NCBI RefSeq assembly: GCF_010726765.1
Contig: NZ_AP022601.1
Location: forward strand, 5,084,001 to 5,148,000
Length of the DNA stretch: 64,000 bases
Direction: 5' to 3'
DNA from: Mycobacterium gallinarum
GTDB taxonomy: Bacteria; Actinomycetota; Actinomycetes; Mycobacteriales; Mycobacteriaceae
The notes beneath the pieces were generated by a model that saw nothing but the letters and a program-made list of their open reading frames with translations, had not been told where the DNA came from and ran no database searches. Positions 9,173-18,950 of the stretch are shown here, in pieces; within the stretch, counting starts at the first letter, position 1; each line of letters begins with the position of its first letter. A program made the position numbers and the translations under genes.

Positions 9173-9265
9173 CCAAAGCTCCTTGTTCTGATCGGAACGC
9201 GATCGGAATGAGCCTAGCGCAACGGATTACGCCTACGCACGTTTCGGCGTGTCGGCTACCGCGTG

Positions 9266-9772
9266 TCATTCGACGGAGTGGTTGTCGTTCTTGATGAACC
9301 ACTCGGCGCGCTCCTCGTCGGACAGGTCGGCCAGGTGCGCGAAGCCCTCGAAGTAGGCCTCTCTGGGTGCGCCGGGAGCAAACAGCATCAGCAGCGAGAC
9401 GGACGCGTCGGCCTCGTTGCGGAAGCCGTGGATGCCGCCCGGTGGCACGTAGAGAAAGTCGTTCGGATGGCCGTCGATCCAGTCGGTGCCATCGTAGAGC
9501 CTCACGGTCCCCGACAGGACGAAGAAGGCCTCCGACATGGTGCGGTGGAAGTGCGGGCCCGGCCCGCCGCCGTTGGGGGCGATGTCGACGCGGTACAGGC
9601 CGTAATCGCCGTCGGTGGATTCTTGGTTGGCCAGATAGTGGTACTTCACGAGGCCGAATTCGTAGTCCGGCGGGTCAGTGCCGGGCCTCAGGCGGGCACT
9701 GACCTCCGGTTCGTCTTTGGTGTAGCGGGCCGGCGGATACGGGGGCACGTTTCGCGGATCCCAGAGTGACAT
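9266..9772 (-). CDS. Cupin-domain protein
   Basis: From the ATG at 9772 this is a 168-residue single-cupin protein. Cupin motif 1 is GPHFHRTMSEAFFVLSG and motif 2 is YVPPGGIHGFRN, which supply His and Glu metal ligands, so a metal-bound beta-barrel is expected. The substrate is unknown. A TAGCAT hexamer on the minus strand (9781-9786) lies 8 bases before this ATG, which supports a leaderless start here rather than the upstream extension to 9823. It sits between the helicase and the second SDR on the same strand. Confidence 0.78.
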   Translation of the reverse strand: MSLWDPRNVPPYPPARYTKDEPEVSARLRPGTDPPDYEFGLVKYHYLANQESTDGDYGLYRVDIAPNGGGPGPHFHRTMSEAFFVLSGTVRLYDGTDWIDGHPNDFLYVPPGGIHGFRNEADASVSLLMLFAPGAPREAYFEGFAHLADLSDEERAEWFIKNDNHSVE

Positions 9773-9859
9773 CGCTTGTGATGCTAGCGGTGAAACTCTC
9801 TCGGAGCGGCCATCTTTCGGCAAAAATGCCAGTATCCGCGCCCCCTCCGCCGAATCACC

Positions 9860-10786
9860 TCATCGTGGCAGTGGGGGCGTGACTGGGGACTCCACCGACG
9901 TGAGTTCCTCGGAGACCGCCCAAAGCCTGCGCTGCGCGTCGACGTCGTGCGATGCCCTGCTGGAGGCCACCACCACGGGGTAGCCGCGCTGCTCGGCGAA
10001 GCCGTCGGGGCCGAAATACTGCCCGCCGAGCACGCCGGGATCAGTGGCTGCCCGCAGCGTCGGAAGAGCGCCCATGGCGGCGTCCTGGAATAGCGGTTCC
10101 AGCAGGCCGGACGCTGCGCCGAGCAGTGGTGGCAGATTGCGGGTCAGCTCGGTCCGCGATCCACCGGGATGGGCGGCGGCGGCGATGGTGTCCGTGCCGG
10201 CCAGTCGCCGCTGCAGTTCGTAGGTGAACATCAGGTTGGCCAGCTTCGACTGCCCGTAGGCGAGGTAGCGGTTGTAGCTTTGCTCCCACTGGAGGTCATC
10301 GAAACGGATGCCGTTACGGGCGAAGCGATGGCCCACGCTGCTGACCGTGACGATGCGCGACCCGGGCGTCTCGAGCACCCGGTCGAGGAGCAGTCCGGTG
10401 AAGGCGAAGTGGCCCAGATGGTTGGTGCCGAACTGCAATTCGAAGCCGTCCTTGGTCGTCGACTTCGGCGTGAACATCACTCCGGCGTTGTTGATCAGCA
10501 AGTCGAGCATGTCGTGGGTGGACTTGAGTTGTTCGGCGGCAGCACGAATGGATTCCAGCGACGTCAGGTCGAGTTGTTGCAGGTCCACGCGGGCGGCGGG
10601 GGTGGCTTGTTCGATGCGGCGGACGGCTTCCTGCCCTTTGTCGAGATTGCGTACGGCCAGCACGACGTGCGCGCCCTTGGCGGCGAGCGCCGCGGCGGTC
10701 TCGTATCCCAGGCCGGTGTTGGCGCCCGTGATCACCGCCGTGCGGCCAGTCTGGTCAGGGATATCGGCGGTATTCCAATTGGACAT
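9860..10786 (-). CDS. Short-chain dehydrogenase/reductase, paralogue of the 1219-2130 SDR
   Basis: 308 residues from the ATG at 10786, which has a GAGGAG ribosome site. Motifs are TGANTGLG, NNAGVM, TVSSVGH and YGQSK. Large blocks match the SDR at 1219-2130, including FGTNHLGHFA, YGQSKLANLMFTYELQRRL and AVRNLDKG. The substrate is unknown. It is divergent from a TetR gene, and two operator-like palindromes fill the gap, so it is probably the TetR's main target. A longer reading of this frame to 11461 is antisense to the TetR gene and is rejected. Confidence 0.87.
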   Translation of the reverse strand: MSNWNTADIPDQTGRTAVITGANTGLGYETAAALAAKGAHVVLAVRNLDKGQEAVRRIEQATPAARVDLQQLDLTSLESIRAAAEQLKSTHDMLDLLINNAGVMFTPKSTTKDGFELQFGTNHLGHFAFTGLLLDRVLETPGSRIVTVSSVGHRFARNGIRFDDLQWEQSYNRYLAYGQSKLANLMFTYELQRRLAGTDTIAAAAHPGGSRTELTRNLPPLLGAASGLLEPLFQDAAMGALPTLRAATDPGVLGGQYFGPDGFAEQRGYPVVVASSRASHDVDAQRRLWAVSEELTSVESPVTPPLPR

Positions 10787-10811
10787 CGGGTCTCCTCGGT
10801 AGAGTATTAAG

Positions 10812-10859
10812 CGGAGCGTACGCCCCGGTTGATGACAAGTATACGGAACGAGCGCCCCG
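10812..10859. promoter_or_regulatory. Paired TetR-type operators
   Basis: Two 16-base imperfect palindromes, CGGAGCGTACGCCCCG at 10812-10827 and CGGAACGAGCGCCCCG at 10844-10859, match at 13 of 16 positions and start 32 bases apart, about three helical turns. Flanking TTAAG (10807-10811) and CTTAA (10860-10864) extend the symmetry outward. They lie between the SDR start (10786) and the TetR start (10886), where a repressor would block both promoters. Confidence 0.72.
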
Positions 10860-10885
10860 CTTAATCCATTCCCGAGGGGACAAAG

Positions 10886-11449
10886 GTGACCGAGACCGCC
10901 CGACCGTTGCGCGCGGACGCGGCCCGCAACCGCGCCCGGGTGCTCGAGGTCGCCTACGAGACCTTCGCGAGCGAGGGGCTTTCGGTGCCCATCGACGAGA
11001 TCGCCCGGCGGGCGGGCGTCGGGGCGGGCACCGTCTACCGCCACTTCCCGACCAAGGAGGACCTGTTCCGGGCCGTCGTGGAGGACAGGATTCGGGGCAT
11101 CATCGGCGAAGGCCGCAGTCTGCTGACGGCCGGAGACCCAGCGACTGCGCTGTTCGAATTCCTGCGGTCGATGGTGTTGAAGTGGGGGGCGACCGATCGG
11201 GGCCTCAGCGAGGCGCTGGCGGGGGTCGGTATCGACGTCGAGAAGGCGATGCCCGAGGCGGAGGGCGAGTTTTACGCCATGCTCGGTGACCTGCTGCTTG
11301 CCGCCCAGGAGGCGGGTGTGGTGCGCCGTGATGTTTCGGCACCGGACGTCAAAGCGGTCATGGTCGGGCTGCAAGCCATGCAGACCTACGACGACGAGGC
11401 GGCGAAGCGGCTCACCGACGTCGTGCTGGACGGCCTTCGCCCGCGGTGA
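10886..11449 (+). CDS. TetR-family transcriptional regulator
   Basis: A 187-residue TetR protein. The N-terminal helix-turn-helix is clear: IDEIARRAGVGAGTVYRHFP, followed by KEDLFRAVVEDR. The C-terminal ligand domain is variable and shows no recognised inducer pocket. The GTG start has a GAGGGG ribosome site. Divergence from the SDR gene and the duplicated palindromes in the 99-base gap indicate local repression of the SDR and probable autoregulation. The ligand is likely a substrate of the SDR, which is inference. Confidence 0.88.
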   Translation: MTETARPLRADAARNRARVLEVAYETFASEGLSVPIDEIARRAGVGAGTVYRHFPTKEDLFRAVVEDRIRGIIGEGRSLLTAGDPATALFEFLRSMVLKWGATDRGLSEALAGVGIDVEKAMPEAEGEFYAMLGDLLLAAQEAGVVRRDVSAPDVKAVMVGLQAMQTYDDEAAKRLTDVVLDGLRPR

Positions 11450-11454
11450 ACGAT

Positions 11455-11481
11455 CTTGCACTCGCCATGGTTGAGTGCTAA
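11455..11481. promoter_or_regulatory. CIRCE element 1 (HrcA operator)
   Basis: CTTGCACTC, nine bases, then GAGTGCTAA. The right arm equals the CIRCE consensus GAGTGCTAA and the left arm departs from TTAGCACTC at two positions. HrcA binds CIRCE to repress groE genes and releases on heat shock. It lies 149 bases before groEL2. Confidence 0.88.
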
Positions 11482-11489
11482 AAATGCAG

Positions 11490-13255
<1,766 letters not shown>

Positions 13256-13268
13256 GTCTGGCTCAACG

Positions 13269-13304
13269 AAAAGCCCCGGCTCGCTTGTCGAGCCGGGGCT
13301 TTTT
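13269..13304 (+). terminator. Intrinsic terminator of groEL2
   Basis: A perfect 15-base stem (13269-13283 with 13289-13303) around a five-base loop (CTTGT), GC-rich in the centre and ending in TTTTT. It begins 13 bases after the groEL2 stop and is the most convincing rho-independent terminator in the window. Confidence 0.93.
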
Positions 13305-13320
13305 CGTGTCGACTTCGCGC

Positions 13321-13377
13321 CGAACGTGGGTTACCCGCACGCCTTTTCACGAAAAGCGTGACACAAGCCCACGCTCG
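13321..13377. repeat. Dispersed palindromic intergenic element, copy A
   Basis: Outer arms at 13321-13342 and 13356-13377 are inverted relative to each other with several mismatches, and an inner TTTTCACGAAAA dyad sits at the centre. The left 22-base arm is identical to that of copy B at 30105-30126. It lies between the convergent ends of groEL2 and the FMN-barrel gene. Confidence 0.7.
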
Positions 13378-13386
13378 GCGAGCTTG

Positions 13387-13761
13387 CTATTGCTTCAAGG
13401 GCAGGCAGTCGTGCAGGCCGTCGGGACTCGTCGCCACGGAGTCGGACGTGGCTCTGCGGTGCAGAATCGCCTTGGTGGGCGTGACGGTGAGTCCGCCGTC
13501 GGTTACTTCGGCGCGGCCGTCGACGATCAATGTGTAGCCGCCGGGGGCGGCGGGCGGCCAGATGACGGTGACGTCGGGATGCTCGCCGGCGTTGCGGCGC
13601 GTGCCCGATCCCATCTGACCCACCTCGAACACGCCATCAGTGAGTACCGGTTCGACGGCCACGGTGTGCGCGCGGAAGTCGTCGCCGACCGTGATCAGGT
13701 ATCCGAACGAGAACTCCGCCAACGCGTCGGCGAGTTTGTCGAGATCCACCTTGACGCTCAT
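13387..13761 (-). CDS. Pyridoxamine 5'-phosphate oxidase-like split-barrel protein
   Basis: 124 residues from the ATG at 13761 (MSVKVDLDKLADALAEF). The pattern FGYLITVGDDFRAHTVAVEPV, then DVTVIWPP and a YTLIVDGRAEV strand, is that of small FMN- or F420-binding split barrels. It sits convergent to groEL2 where M. tuberculosis has Rv0441c. Cofactor and substrate are not predictable. A 12-residue extension to 13797 is possible but lacks support. Confidence 0.7.
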   Translation of the reverse strand: MSVKVDLDKLADALAEFSFGYLITVGDDFRAHTVAVEPVLTDGVFEVGQMGSGTRRNAGEHPDVTVIWPPAAPGGYTLIVDGRAEVTDGGLTVTPTKAILHRRATSDSVATSPDGLHDCLPLKQ

Positions 13762-13821
13762 AGAGCCGACAATACGAGCCCTGGGGAAGATTTCCATCGC
13801 ATCGCGGCGTTGAGCCAGAAC

Positions 13822-14829
13822 ATGGCGACAATGGCCGCGATCGGCGCATTTGCCACGAAGTCCGTCGACGACGACGAAGCCCTGCAGGACGTCATTGTCG
13901 ACGTACCCGAGCTGCGTTCCCGCGACGTCCTGGTCCGTGTCCTAGCGGTCTCGGTCAACCCTGCCGACGTCAAGGTGCGCGCCGGCCTGCAGCCGTCGTC
14001 GGACCCCTCCATCCTCGGATACGACGCCGCCGGGATCGTGGAAGCCGTTGGGCCACAAGTGGAAACGTTGCACGTTGGTGACGAGGTCTGGTATGCGGGC
14101 GACCTCACCCGTCCGGGTAGCAACGCCGAGTTCCAGGCTGTCGACGAGCGCATCGTCTCGCGCAAGCCGACGTCGCTGTCGTTCGCCGACGCGGCCGCAC
14201 TGCCACTGACGACGATCACCGCCTGGGAGACGCTGTTCGATCGTTTCGATTTGACGAAGGACTCGACGGGCGACTTGCTGGTGCTCGCCGCGGCGGGCGG
14301 CGTCGGCTCGATCATGATCCAGTTGGCCAAGGCGCTGACCAGCGTTCGAGTCATTGCGACGGCCAGCCGTCCGGAGTCGCGCCGATGGGCCGAGAGTATG
14401 GGCGCCGATGCCGTCATCGACCACCACCGGCTGCGCGACGAGGCACTGGGCATCGCGCCCGACGGCGTCGACTATCTGTTCTCGCCGCACTCGAAGGACA
14501 ACATTTCCGACTACGCCGCGATCGTCAAACCGTTCGGCCACATCACCGCGATCGACGAGCCGCCCGGTCTGGACCTTCTCGAGCTGAAACAGAAGAGCAT
14601 CGCGTGGCATTGGGAGCTGATGTTCACCCGGTCGATGTTCGAGACACCCGACATGATCGAGCAGCAGCGGCTGCTGGCCCGCACTGCCGCACTCGTCGAC
14701 GACGGCACGCTGCGCACGACGGTCACCAAGACCGTCGAGGGGTTCACGGCCGAAGACCTTCGCGAGGCGCATCGCGACGTCGAGACCGGCCGGATGACCG
14801 GCAAAGTGGTCGTGACTCGGTCCGCGTAG
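13822..14829 (+). CDS. MDR-family alcohol dehydrogenase/quinone oxidoreductase
   Basis: About 335 residues of the medium-chain dehydrogenase family: a GroES-like N-terminal half (VRVLAVSVNPADVKVRAG, LGYDAAGIVEAVG) and a Rossmann half with AAAGGVGSIMIQLAK. The N-terminal half lacks the cysteine and histidine zinc ligands, so a zinc-independent NADPH:quinone oxidoreductase-like enzyme is most likely. The ATG at 13822 is used; ATG 13831 is equally possible and neither has a clear ribosome site. Frame extension back to 13285 crosses the groEL2 terminator and is rejected. Confidence 0.85.
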   Translation: MATMAAIGAFATKSVDDDEALQDVIVDVPELRSRDVLVRVLAVSVNPADVKVRAGLQPSSDPSILGYDAAGIVEAVGPQVETLHVGDEVWYAGDLTRPGSNAEFQAVDERIVSRKPTSLSFADAAALPLTTITAWETLFDRFDLTKDSTGDLLVLAAAGGVGSIMIQLAKALTSVRVIATASRPESRRWAESMGADAVIDHHRLRDEALGIAPDGVDYLFSPHSKDNISDYAAIVKPFGHITAIDEPPGLDLLELKQKSIAWHWELMFTRSMFETPDMIEQQRLLARTAALVDDGTLRTTVTKTVEGFTAEDLREAHRDVETGRMTGKVVVTRSA

Positions 14830-14838
14830 GTTCGAGCC

Positions 14839-15666
14839 ATGGGACTCCCCTCGCCGTCACCGGCCACCACCGCCGTCGTCACCGGAGCATCGTCGGGTAT
14901 CGGCGCCGATATCGCTCGCGAGCTCGCGACCCGTGGGCACGGTGTAACGCTGGTGGCCCGCCGCGAGGACCGGTTGCGGGATCTGGCCGCCGAACTGTCC
15001 GGCACCGTGCGCGTCGAGGTGATCGGGTGTGACGTCGCCGACCCCGATGCGCGGGCGAGGCTGTTCGACGAGGTCGATTCGCGTGGTCTCACCATCGACA
15101 TCCTGGTGAACAACGCCGGCATCGGAACCATCGGCGCCGTCCAGAATTCGACGGTCGACGACGAGATCAGACAGGTACGCGTCAACGTCGAAGCCGTCAT
15201 CGACCTGAGCACGCGGGCGGTGCAGCAGATGGTGCCGCGTGGTCGTGGCGCCATCCTCAATGTCGGCTCCACAGCCGGCTACCATCCGTTTCCCGGACAA
15301 GCCGGCTACGCGGGAACCAAAGCCTTCGTGAAGACCTACACCGAAGGCCTTCGCGGCGAGCTGGCGGGAACGGGCGTCACGGTGGCCACGCTAAATCCCG
15401 GACCTGTGCGCACCAAATTCCTCGAGGCGGCAGGCATGGACGAGGAGAAGTTCGCCGCGGCGTTCCCGAAGTTCTTGTGGATGCCGTCGCGCGAGGTCGC
15501 CAAGGCAGGTGTTGGCGCGCTCGAACACGACCGCGGCGAGGTGATCGCCGGCGTGCAGAACAAGCTGAGTACCGTTCTGATGCAGGCACTTCCGCGGCAG
15601 GTGTTGCTCAAGCTCCTCGCCAGCCAGCATCCGGGCCTGCGCCGCGACCGCAAATCAGTCGGCTGA
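14839..15666 (+). CDS. Short-chain dehydrogenase/reductase
   Basis: A 275-residue SDR with TGASSGIG near residue 17, NNAGIG, the serine segment LNVGSTAGYHP and YAGTK as the catalytic Tyr-Lys pair. It belongs to the group that includes acyl- or keto-reductases acting on lipids, but the substrate is not determinable. The stop of the upstream oxidoreductase forms part of a TAGGTT hexamer (14827-14832) lying 6 bases before this ATG, so an internal leaderless promoter is possible. Its end overlaps the convergent CMD gene by 12 bases. Confidence 0.86.
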   Translation: MGLPSPSPATTAVVTGASSGIGADIARELATRGHGVTLVARREDRLRDLAAELSGTVRVEVIGCDVADPDARARLFDEVDSRGLTIDILVNNAGIGTIGAVQNSTVDDEIRQVRVNVEAVIDLSTRAVQQMVPRGRGAILNVGSTAGYHPFPGQAGYAGTKAFVKTYTEGLRGELAGTGVTVATLNPGPVRTKFLEAAGMDEEKFAAAFPKFLWMPSREVAKAGVGALEHDRGEVIAGVQNKLSTVLMQALPRQVLLKLLASQHPGLRRDRKSVG

Positions 15667-16212
15667 CCCCGGCCACCGCCGCATCCAAGCCTCGATCGGT
15701 AGCGCCATCCCGTTGCACAATGTGCAGATCGTTCGGTACCAGCCGACGGCGATGAGCAATTCCAGACGCTGCTCGTCACTGAGGCTGTCGCCCAAGCGAT
15801 TCCACGTCTCCTCGGACCACGAGCCCGTGCGCTCCAGTTCGTCGACGGCGCCGATCAGGATGCGCTCGGACTCGCTCCAGCCGGGGTCGACACCGGTGAC
15901 CAGCGCGTCGCATTCGTCGTCGCTGACGCCTGCGATCGGGCCCCAGAACGCGGACTGCCCGCCCCACTCGTACTCGCAACCCACCAGCGCGCAGATCCGC
16001 AGAATCGCGATCGTGCGCACCCGCGGAGGCAAAAGCGCGTCGACATAGAGGGATTCGCCGAGCTTGCGCAATCGCGACGCCAGATTGGGGTGCCGCTGAA
16101 GGCAGCGCACCAACAGCAGGGGTTCATAGGTGCGGTCGGGATGGCCCCAGCTGTTGATCCCCGCGGCATCCTGGTCGCTCCACGGCGGAGCGACGGGAGC
16201 GACTCTGCTCAC
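15655..16212 (-). CDS. Carboxymuconolactone decarboxylase (AhpD-like) family protein
   Basis: 185 residues with the CMD/AhpD helical pattern: LPPRVRTIAILRICALVGCEYEWGGQ is the core, although the canonical CxxC pair is not present (only one Cys at GCEYEW). Related proteins act in protocatechuate breakdown or in peroxide defence; without CxxC, a redox role is doubtful. It starts with GTG overlapping the amidohydrolase stop (GTGA), so the two are coupled on the minus strand. Confidence 0.72.
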   Translation of the reverse strand: MSRVAPVAPPWSDQDAAGINSWGHPDRTYEPLLLVRCLQRHPNLASRLRKLGESLYVDALLPPRVRTIAILRICALVGCEYEWGGQSAFWGPIAGVSDDECDALVTGVDPGWSESERILIGAVDELERTGSWSEETWNRLGDSLSDEQRLELLIAVGWYRTICTLCNGMALPIEAWMRRWPGSAD

Positions 16213-17936
16213 GCGATGGCGGGTGCGGTCTGGCGACCACGGATCAGCTTGCCGGGACGGGCCGCAGTGGGTTCGCCGTTCTCGCTGATGATCTCGCCGG
16301 ACACCATCGTCATCACGTAGCCGTCGGCCGTCTGGTCGAGCCGTCGCCCACCGGCGGGTAGATCGGACTTGACGGTGGGCCGGTGCAGTCGCATCGCGTC
16401 GGCGTCGATGACGTTGATATCGGCCTTGTACCCGACGGCCAGGCGGCCACGGTCCTGTAGGCCGCCGATCCGGGCAGGCACGGACGTGAGCTCTTTGATC
16501 ACCTGCGTGATCGACAGCCGTCCGGACTCACGGTCGCGCACCCAGTGCGTCAGTAAGTACGTGGGAAAGCTTGCGTCGCAGATCATTCCGTAGTGCGCAC
16601 CGCCGTCACCGAGGCCGAGTACGACGTCGTCACGCTGGATCAGTTCAGCGACGGTGTCCAGGGAGTTGTCGCGGAAGTTGGCGAGGGTGACGAGCAGCAT
16701 GGCGTGTCCGTCGTCGTCGAGGAGACGGTCGTAGGCCTCCTCCAACGGATTCACGCCGCGCGCCCGGGCCCGTGCGCCAATCGAATCCGAGGCGGCCGGT
16801 TCGTAATTCGGCGGATCGCCGAGCGGGAACATGTAGTCCCATGCCTGCGCGGCGAACATCAGGGGATGCCCGTCGCTGCTCGGTCTGTCGTTCAGAATGC
16901 GTTCGCGCACTTCGGGTTTACGCATCTCGGCGACCCGCTCTGCGAGTGGCAGCCTGGCGATCTCCTGATACGAGGGGTACATCACGAACGGATTGCCTGA
17001 CAGATCCAGGCCGAGCACCAGCCCGATCGGGCGGGGGAAGATCTGGCCCGTGACATCGCCGCCGTTGGCGTTGGCCTTCTCCACCATGGTCAGCGCGTCG
17101 AGGTGAATCGGTGGTCCCGCGTTGCCGATCGCCAGTGTGAAGGTCACGGGTAGACCGACTTCGCCCGCGACGTCGAACACCGCACCCAGAGACGCTTGGT
17201 AGTCACCCGCCATCAGGTCGGGCACGAACTGCAGCAGACCACCGCCGGCGTCGTTGATACCACGCGCAATCGCCTCGATCTCCGCGTAGTCCACGTCGTA
17301 GCTCGGAATCGGTTGTCCCTTGATGGTCTTGTGCAGCGTGAGGCGGGACGATGCAAAACCCAGCGCACCCGCCCGCACCGCTTCGGCCGCGAGTTTGCGC
17401 ATCAGGGAAAGGTCTTCGTCGGTCGCAGGTTCGCGGTCGACACCGCGTTGCCCCATCACGTACACCCGCAACGGGGAGTGGGGAAGAAACGCGGCCACGT
17501 CAATGTCGCGGCGGCGCGAGTCGAGCGCGTCCATGAATTCGGGGAACGTCTCCCAGGTCCACGGCAACCCGTCGACCATCACGACACCGGGGATGTCTTC
17601 GACGCCGGCCATCACGTCGACGAGCACGTCGTGGTCCTCGGCGCGGCACGGCGCGAATCCCACGCCGCAGTTGCCCATGACGGCTGTTGTCACGCCGTGC
17701 GCCGACGACGGGATCATGCGGTCGCTCCAGATGGCCTGCCCGTCGTAGTGGGTGTGCAGGTCGACGAACCCGGGGGTGACCAGCAGACCCGTCGCGTCGA
17801 TCTCCCTGGCACCGGAGCCGTCGACCGTGCCGACGGCCGCAATCAGACCGTCAGAGACCGCGACATCGCCGACGAACGGTTCACCGCCCAGGCCGTCGAC
17901 GATGGTGCCGTTACGGATGATCAAGTCGTACGTCAT
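16209..17936 (-). CDS. Amidohydrolase, N-acyl-D-amino-acid deacylase type
   Basis: 575 residues from the ATG at 17936, of the metal-dependent amidohydrolase superfamily. It has the N-terminal strand-rich cap (DLIIRNGTIVDGLGGEP), the HxH metal motif DLHTHYDGQAIW, MGNCGVGFAP, and the late segments DGGAHYGMICDASFPTY and PARIGGLQDRGRLAVGYKAD. This is the D-aminoacylase/dihydroorotase-like group, which hydrolyses N-acyl amino acids or related amides. TACATT (17943-17948, minus strand) lies 6 bases before the ATG and suggests a leaderless mRNA. The CMD gene follows in the same operon. Much longer readings of the frame to 18608 are antisense and rejected. Confidence 0.86.
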   Translation of the reverse strand: MTYDLIIRNGTIVDGLGGEPFVGDVAVSDGLIAAVGTVDGSGAREIDATGLLVTPGFVDLHTHYDGQAIWSDRMIPSSAHGVTTAVMGNCGVGFAPCRAEDHDVLVDVMAGVEDIPGVVMVDGLPWTWETFPEFMDALDSRRRDIDVAAFLPHSPLRVYVMGQRGVDREPATDEDLSLMRKLAAEAVRAGALGFASSRLTLHKTIKGQPIPSYDVDYAEIEAIARGINDAGGGLLQFVPDLMAGDYQASLGAVFDVAGEVGLPVTFTLAIGNAGPPIHLDALTMVEKANANGGDVTGQIFPRPIGLVLGLDLSGNPFVMYPSYQEIARLPLAERVAEMRKPEVRERILNDRPSSDGHPLMFAAQAWDYMFPLGDPPNYEPAASDSIGARARARGVNPLEEAYDRLLDDDGHAMLLVTLANFRDNSLDTVAELIQRDDVVLGLGDGGAHYGMICDASFPTYLLTHWVRDRESGRLSITQVIKELTSVPARIGGLQDRGRLAVGYKADINVIDADAMRLHRPTVKSDLPAGGRRLDQTADGYVMTMVSGEIISENGEPTAARPGKLIRGRQTAPAIA

Positions 17937-18014
17937 GAGCTGAATGTACGACTTTTGCTTCTGCTCTTCACGCAAGCGTTCATCGCCGTCGGCCCGGGAT
18001 GCCAGGATGAGGCT

Positions 18015-18404
18015 GTGATTGACCACTTCGGAATCAACTGTGCGAATTGGGAAGAATCGAAGGCGTTCTACGACAAGGTCCTCGGAGTGCTCGGATACAG
18101 CCGCCAGATGGACTATCAGGTGGCCATCGGCTACGGCACCGAGGGCAAACCCGATTTCTGGATCGCCGACATGAATGCGGGCGAGGCGGCCGGGCCCAAC
18201 CGTGAGGTGCACTTCGCATTCCAGGCCTCCAGCACCGACGCCGTCCAGGCGTTCTATGACGCGGCGATCGAGGCGGGTGCCGAATCCCTGCATGCGCCGC
18301 GGATATGGCCCGAATATCACCCGGGCTACTTCGGGGCATTCGTGCGCGATCCCGACGGCAACAACATCGAGGCGGTCTTCCACGGTGCGCAGCCGCAGGG
18401 CTGA
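18015..18404 (+). CDS. VOC (glyoxalase/dioxygenase) family protein
   Basis: 129 residues from the GTG at 18015. It has the VOC pattern: IDHFGINCANWEESKAFYDKVLGVLGY at the start and FVRDPDGNNIEAVFH at the end, with His and Glu in the usual metal-ligand positions. It may be a lyase, isomerase or dioxygenase of small molecules; the substrate is unknown. The start lies 78 bases from the divergent amidohydrolase. A longer reading of the frame runs antisense through that gene and is discarded. Confidence 0.82.
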   Translation: MIDHFGINCANWEESKAFYDKVLGVLGYSRQMDYQVAIGYGTEGKPDFWIADMNAGEAAGPNREVHFAFQASSTDAVQAFYDAAIEAGAESLHAPRIWPEYHPGYFGAFVRDPDGNNIEAVFHGAQPQG

Positions 18405-18422
18405 ACTGGGTACCGTCAGGGT

Positions 18423-18950
18423 ATGGCTAGCTCTGATGCCTCTACTGATTCCTTGGCGGTGCGCGCACTGCTGCGCGATGCCTTCACCCGGTTGATCGAG
18501 CACGTCGAGCGGCTCACCGACGGGCTGACGGACGAGGTCGCCTTCTTCCGGCCGACTGCGAATGCCAACAGCATCTCGTGGCTCATTTGGCACAGCGCCC
18601 GTCAGCACGACCTGCAGCTGGCGGATATCGCGGGCACCGAACAGGTCTGGTTCCGCGACGGCTGGGTCGACCGTTTCGGTCTCGACCTGCCGCGCGACGC
18701 GATGGGCTACGGCGACGGCCCCGACGAGGTGGCCAAGGTGCGCGCGTCAGCTGACCTGCTGGCCGGCTACTACCACGGCGTGCACAAGGCGACGCTCGAG
18801 TACATCGCCTCGGTAACGCCCGAGGAGCTGAGCCGCGTCGTCGACGATCACTGGGACCCGCCGGTGACTGCAGGCGCGCGGCTGGTGAGCATCTTCGACG
18901 ACAGTGCGCAGCACTTGGGCCAGGCGGCCTACGTGGCCGGCATCGTGTGA
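18423..18950 (+). CDS. DinB-family (DUF664) protein
   Basis: 175 residues with a four-helix DinB-like fold: LLRDAFTRLIEHVERLTDGL, then SISWLIWHSARQHDLQLADI (first metal His) and the closing DDSAQHLGQAAYVAGIV (last metal His). Actinobacterial members include mycothiol-dependent enzymes and metal-binding proteins of unknown role. TACCGT at 18411-18416 is 6 bases before the ATG. The next gene overlaps by GTGA. Confidence 0.82.
   Translation: MASSDASTDSLAVRALLRDAFTRLIEHVERLTDGLTDEVAFFRPTANANSISWLIWHSARQHDLQLADIAGTEQVWFRDGWVDRFGLDLPRDAMGYGDGPDEVAKVRASADLLAGYYHGVHKATLEYIASVTPEELSRVVDDHWDPPVTAGARLVSIFDDSAQHLGQAAYVAGIV

Noticed and set aside
9860..11461. N-terminal extension of the second SDR to 533 residues
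   Set aside because: The extra part is antisense to the TetR gene and the operator region; the GAGGAG site supports the ATG at 10786.
13305..13386. Second terminator of groEL2
   Set aside because: The palindrome here shares its arm with the copy at 30105-30162, so it is treated as a repeat family; the terminator at 13269-13304 is already strong.
17196..18014. Extended N-terminus of the VOC protein
   Set aside because: It runs antisense through the amidohydrolase; the VOC domain starts at the GTG at 18015.
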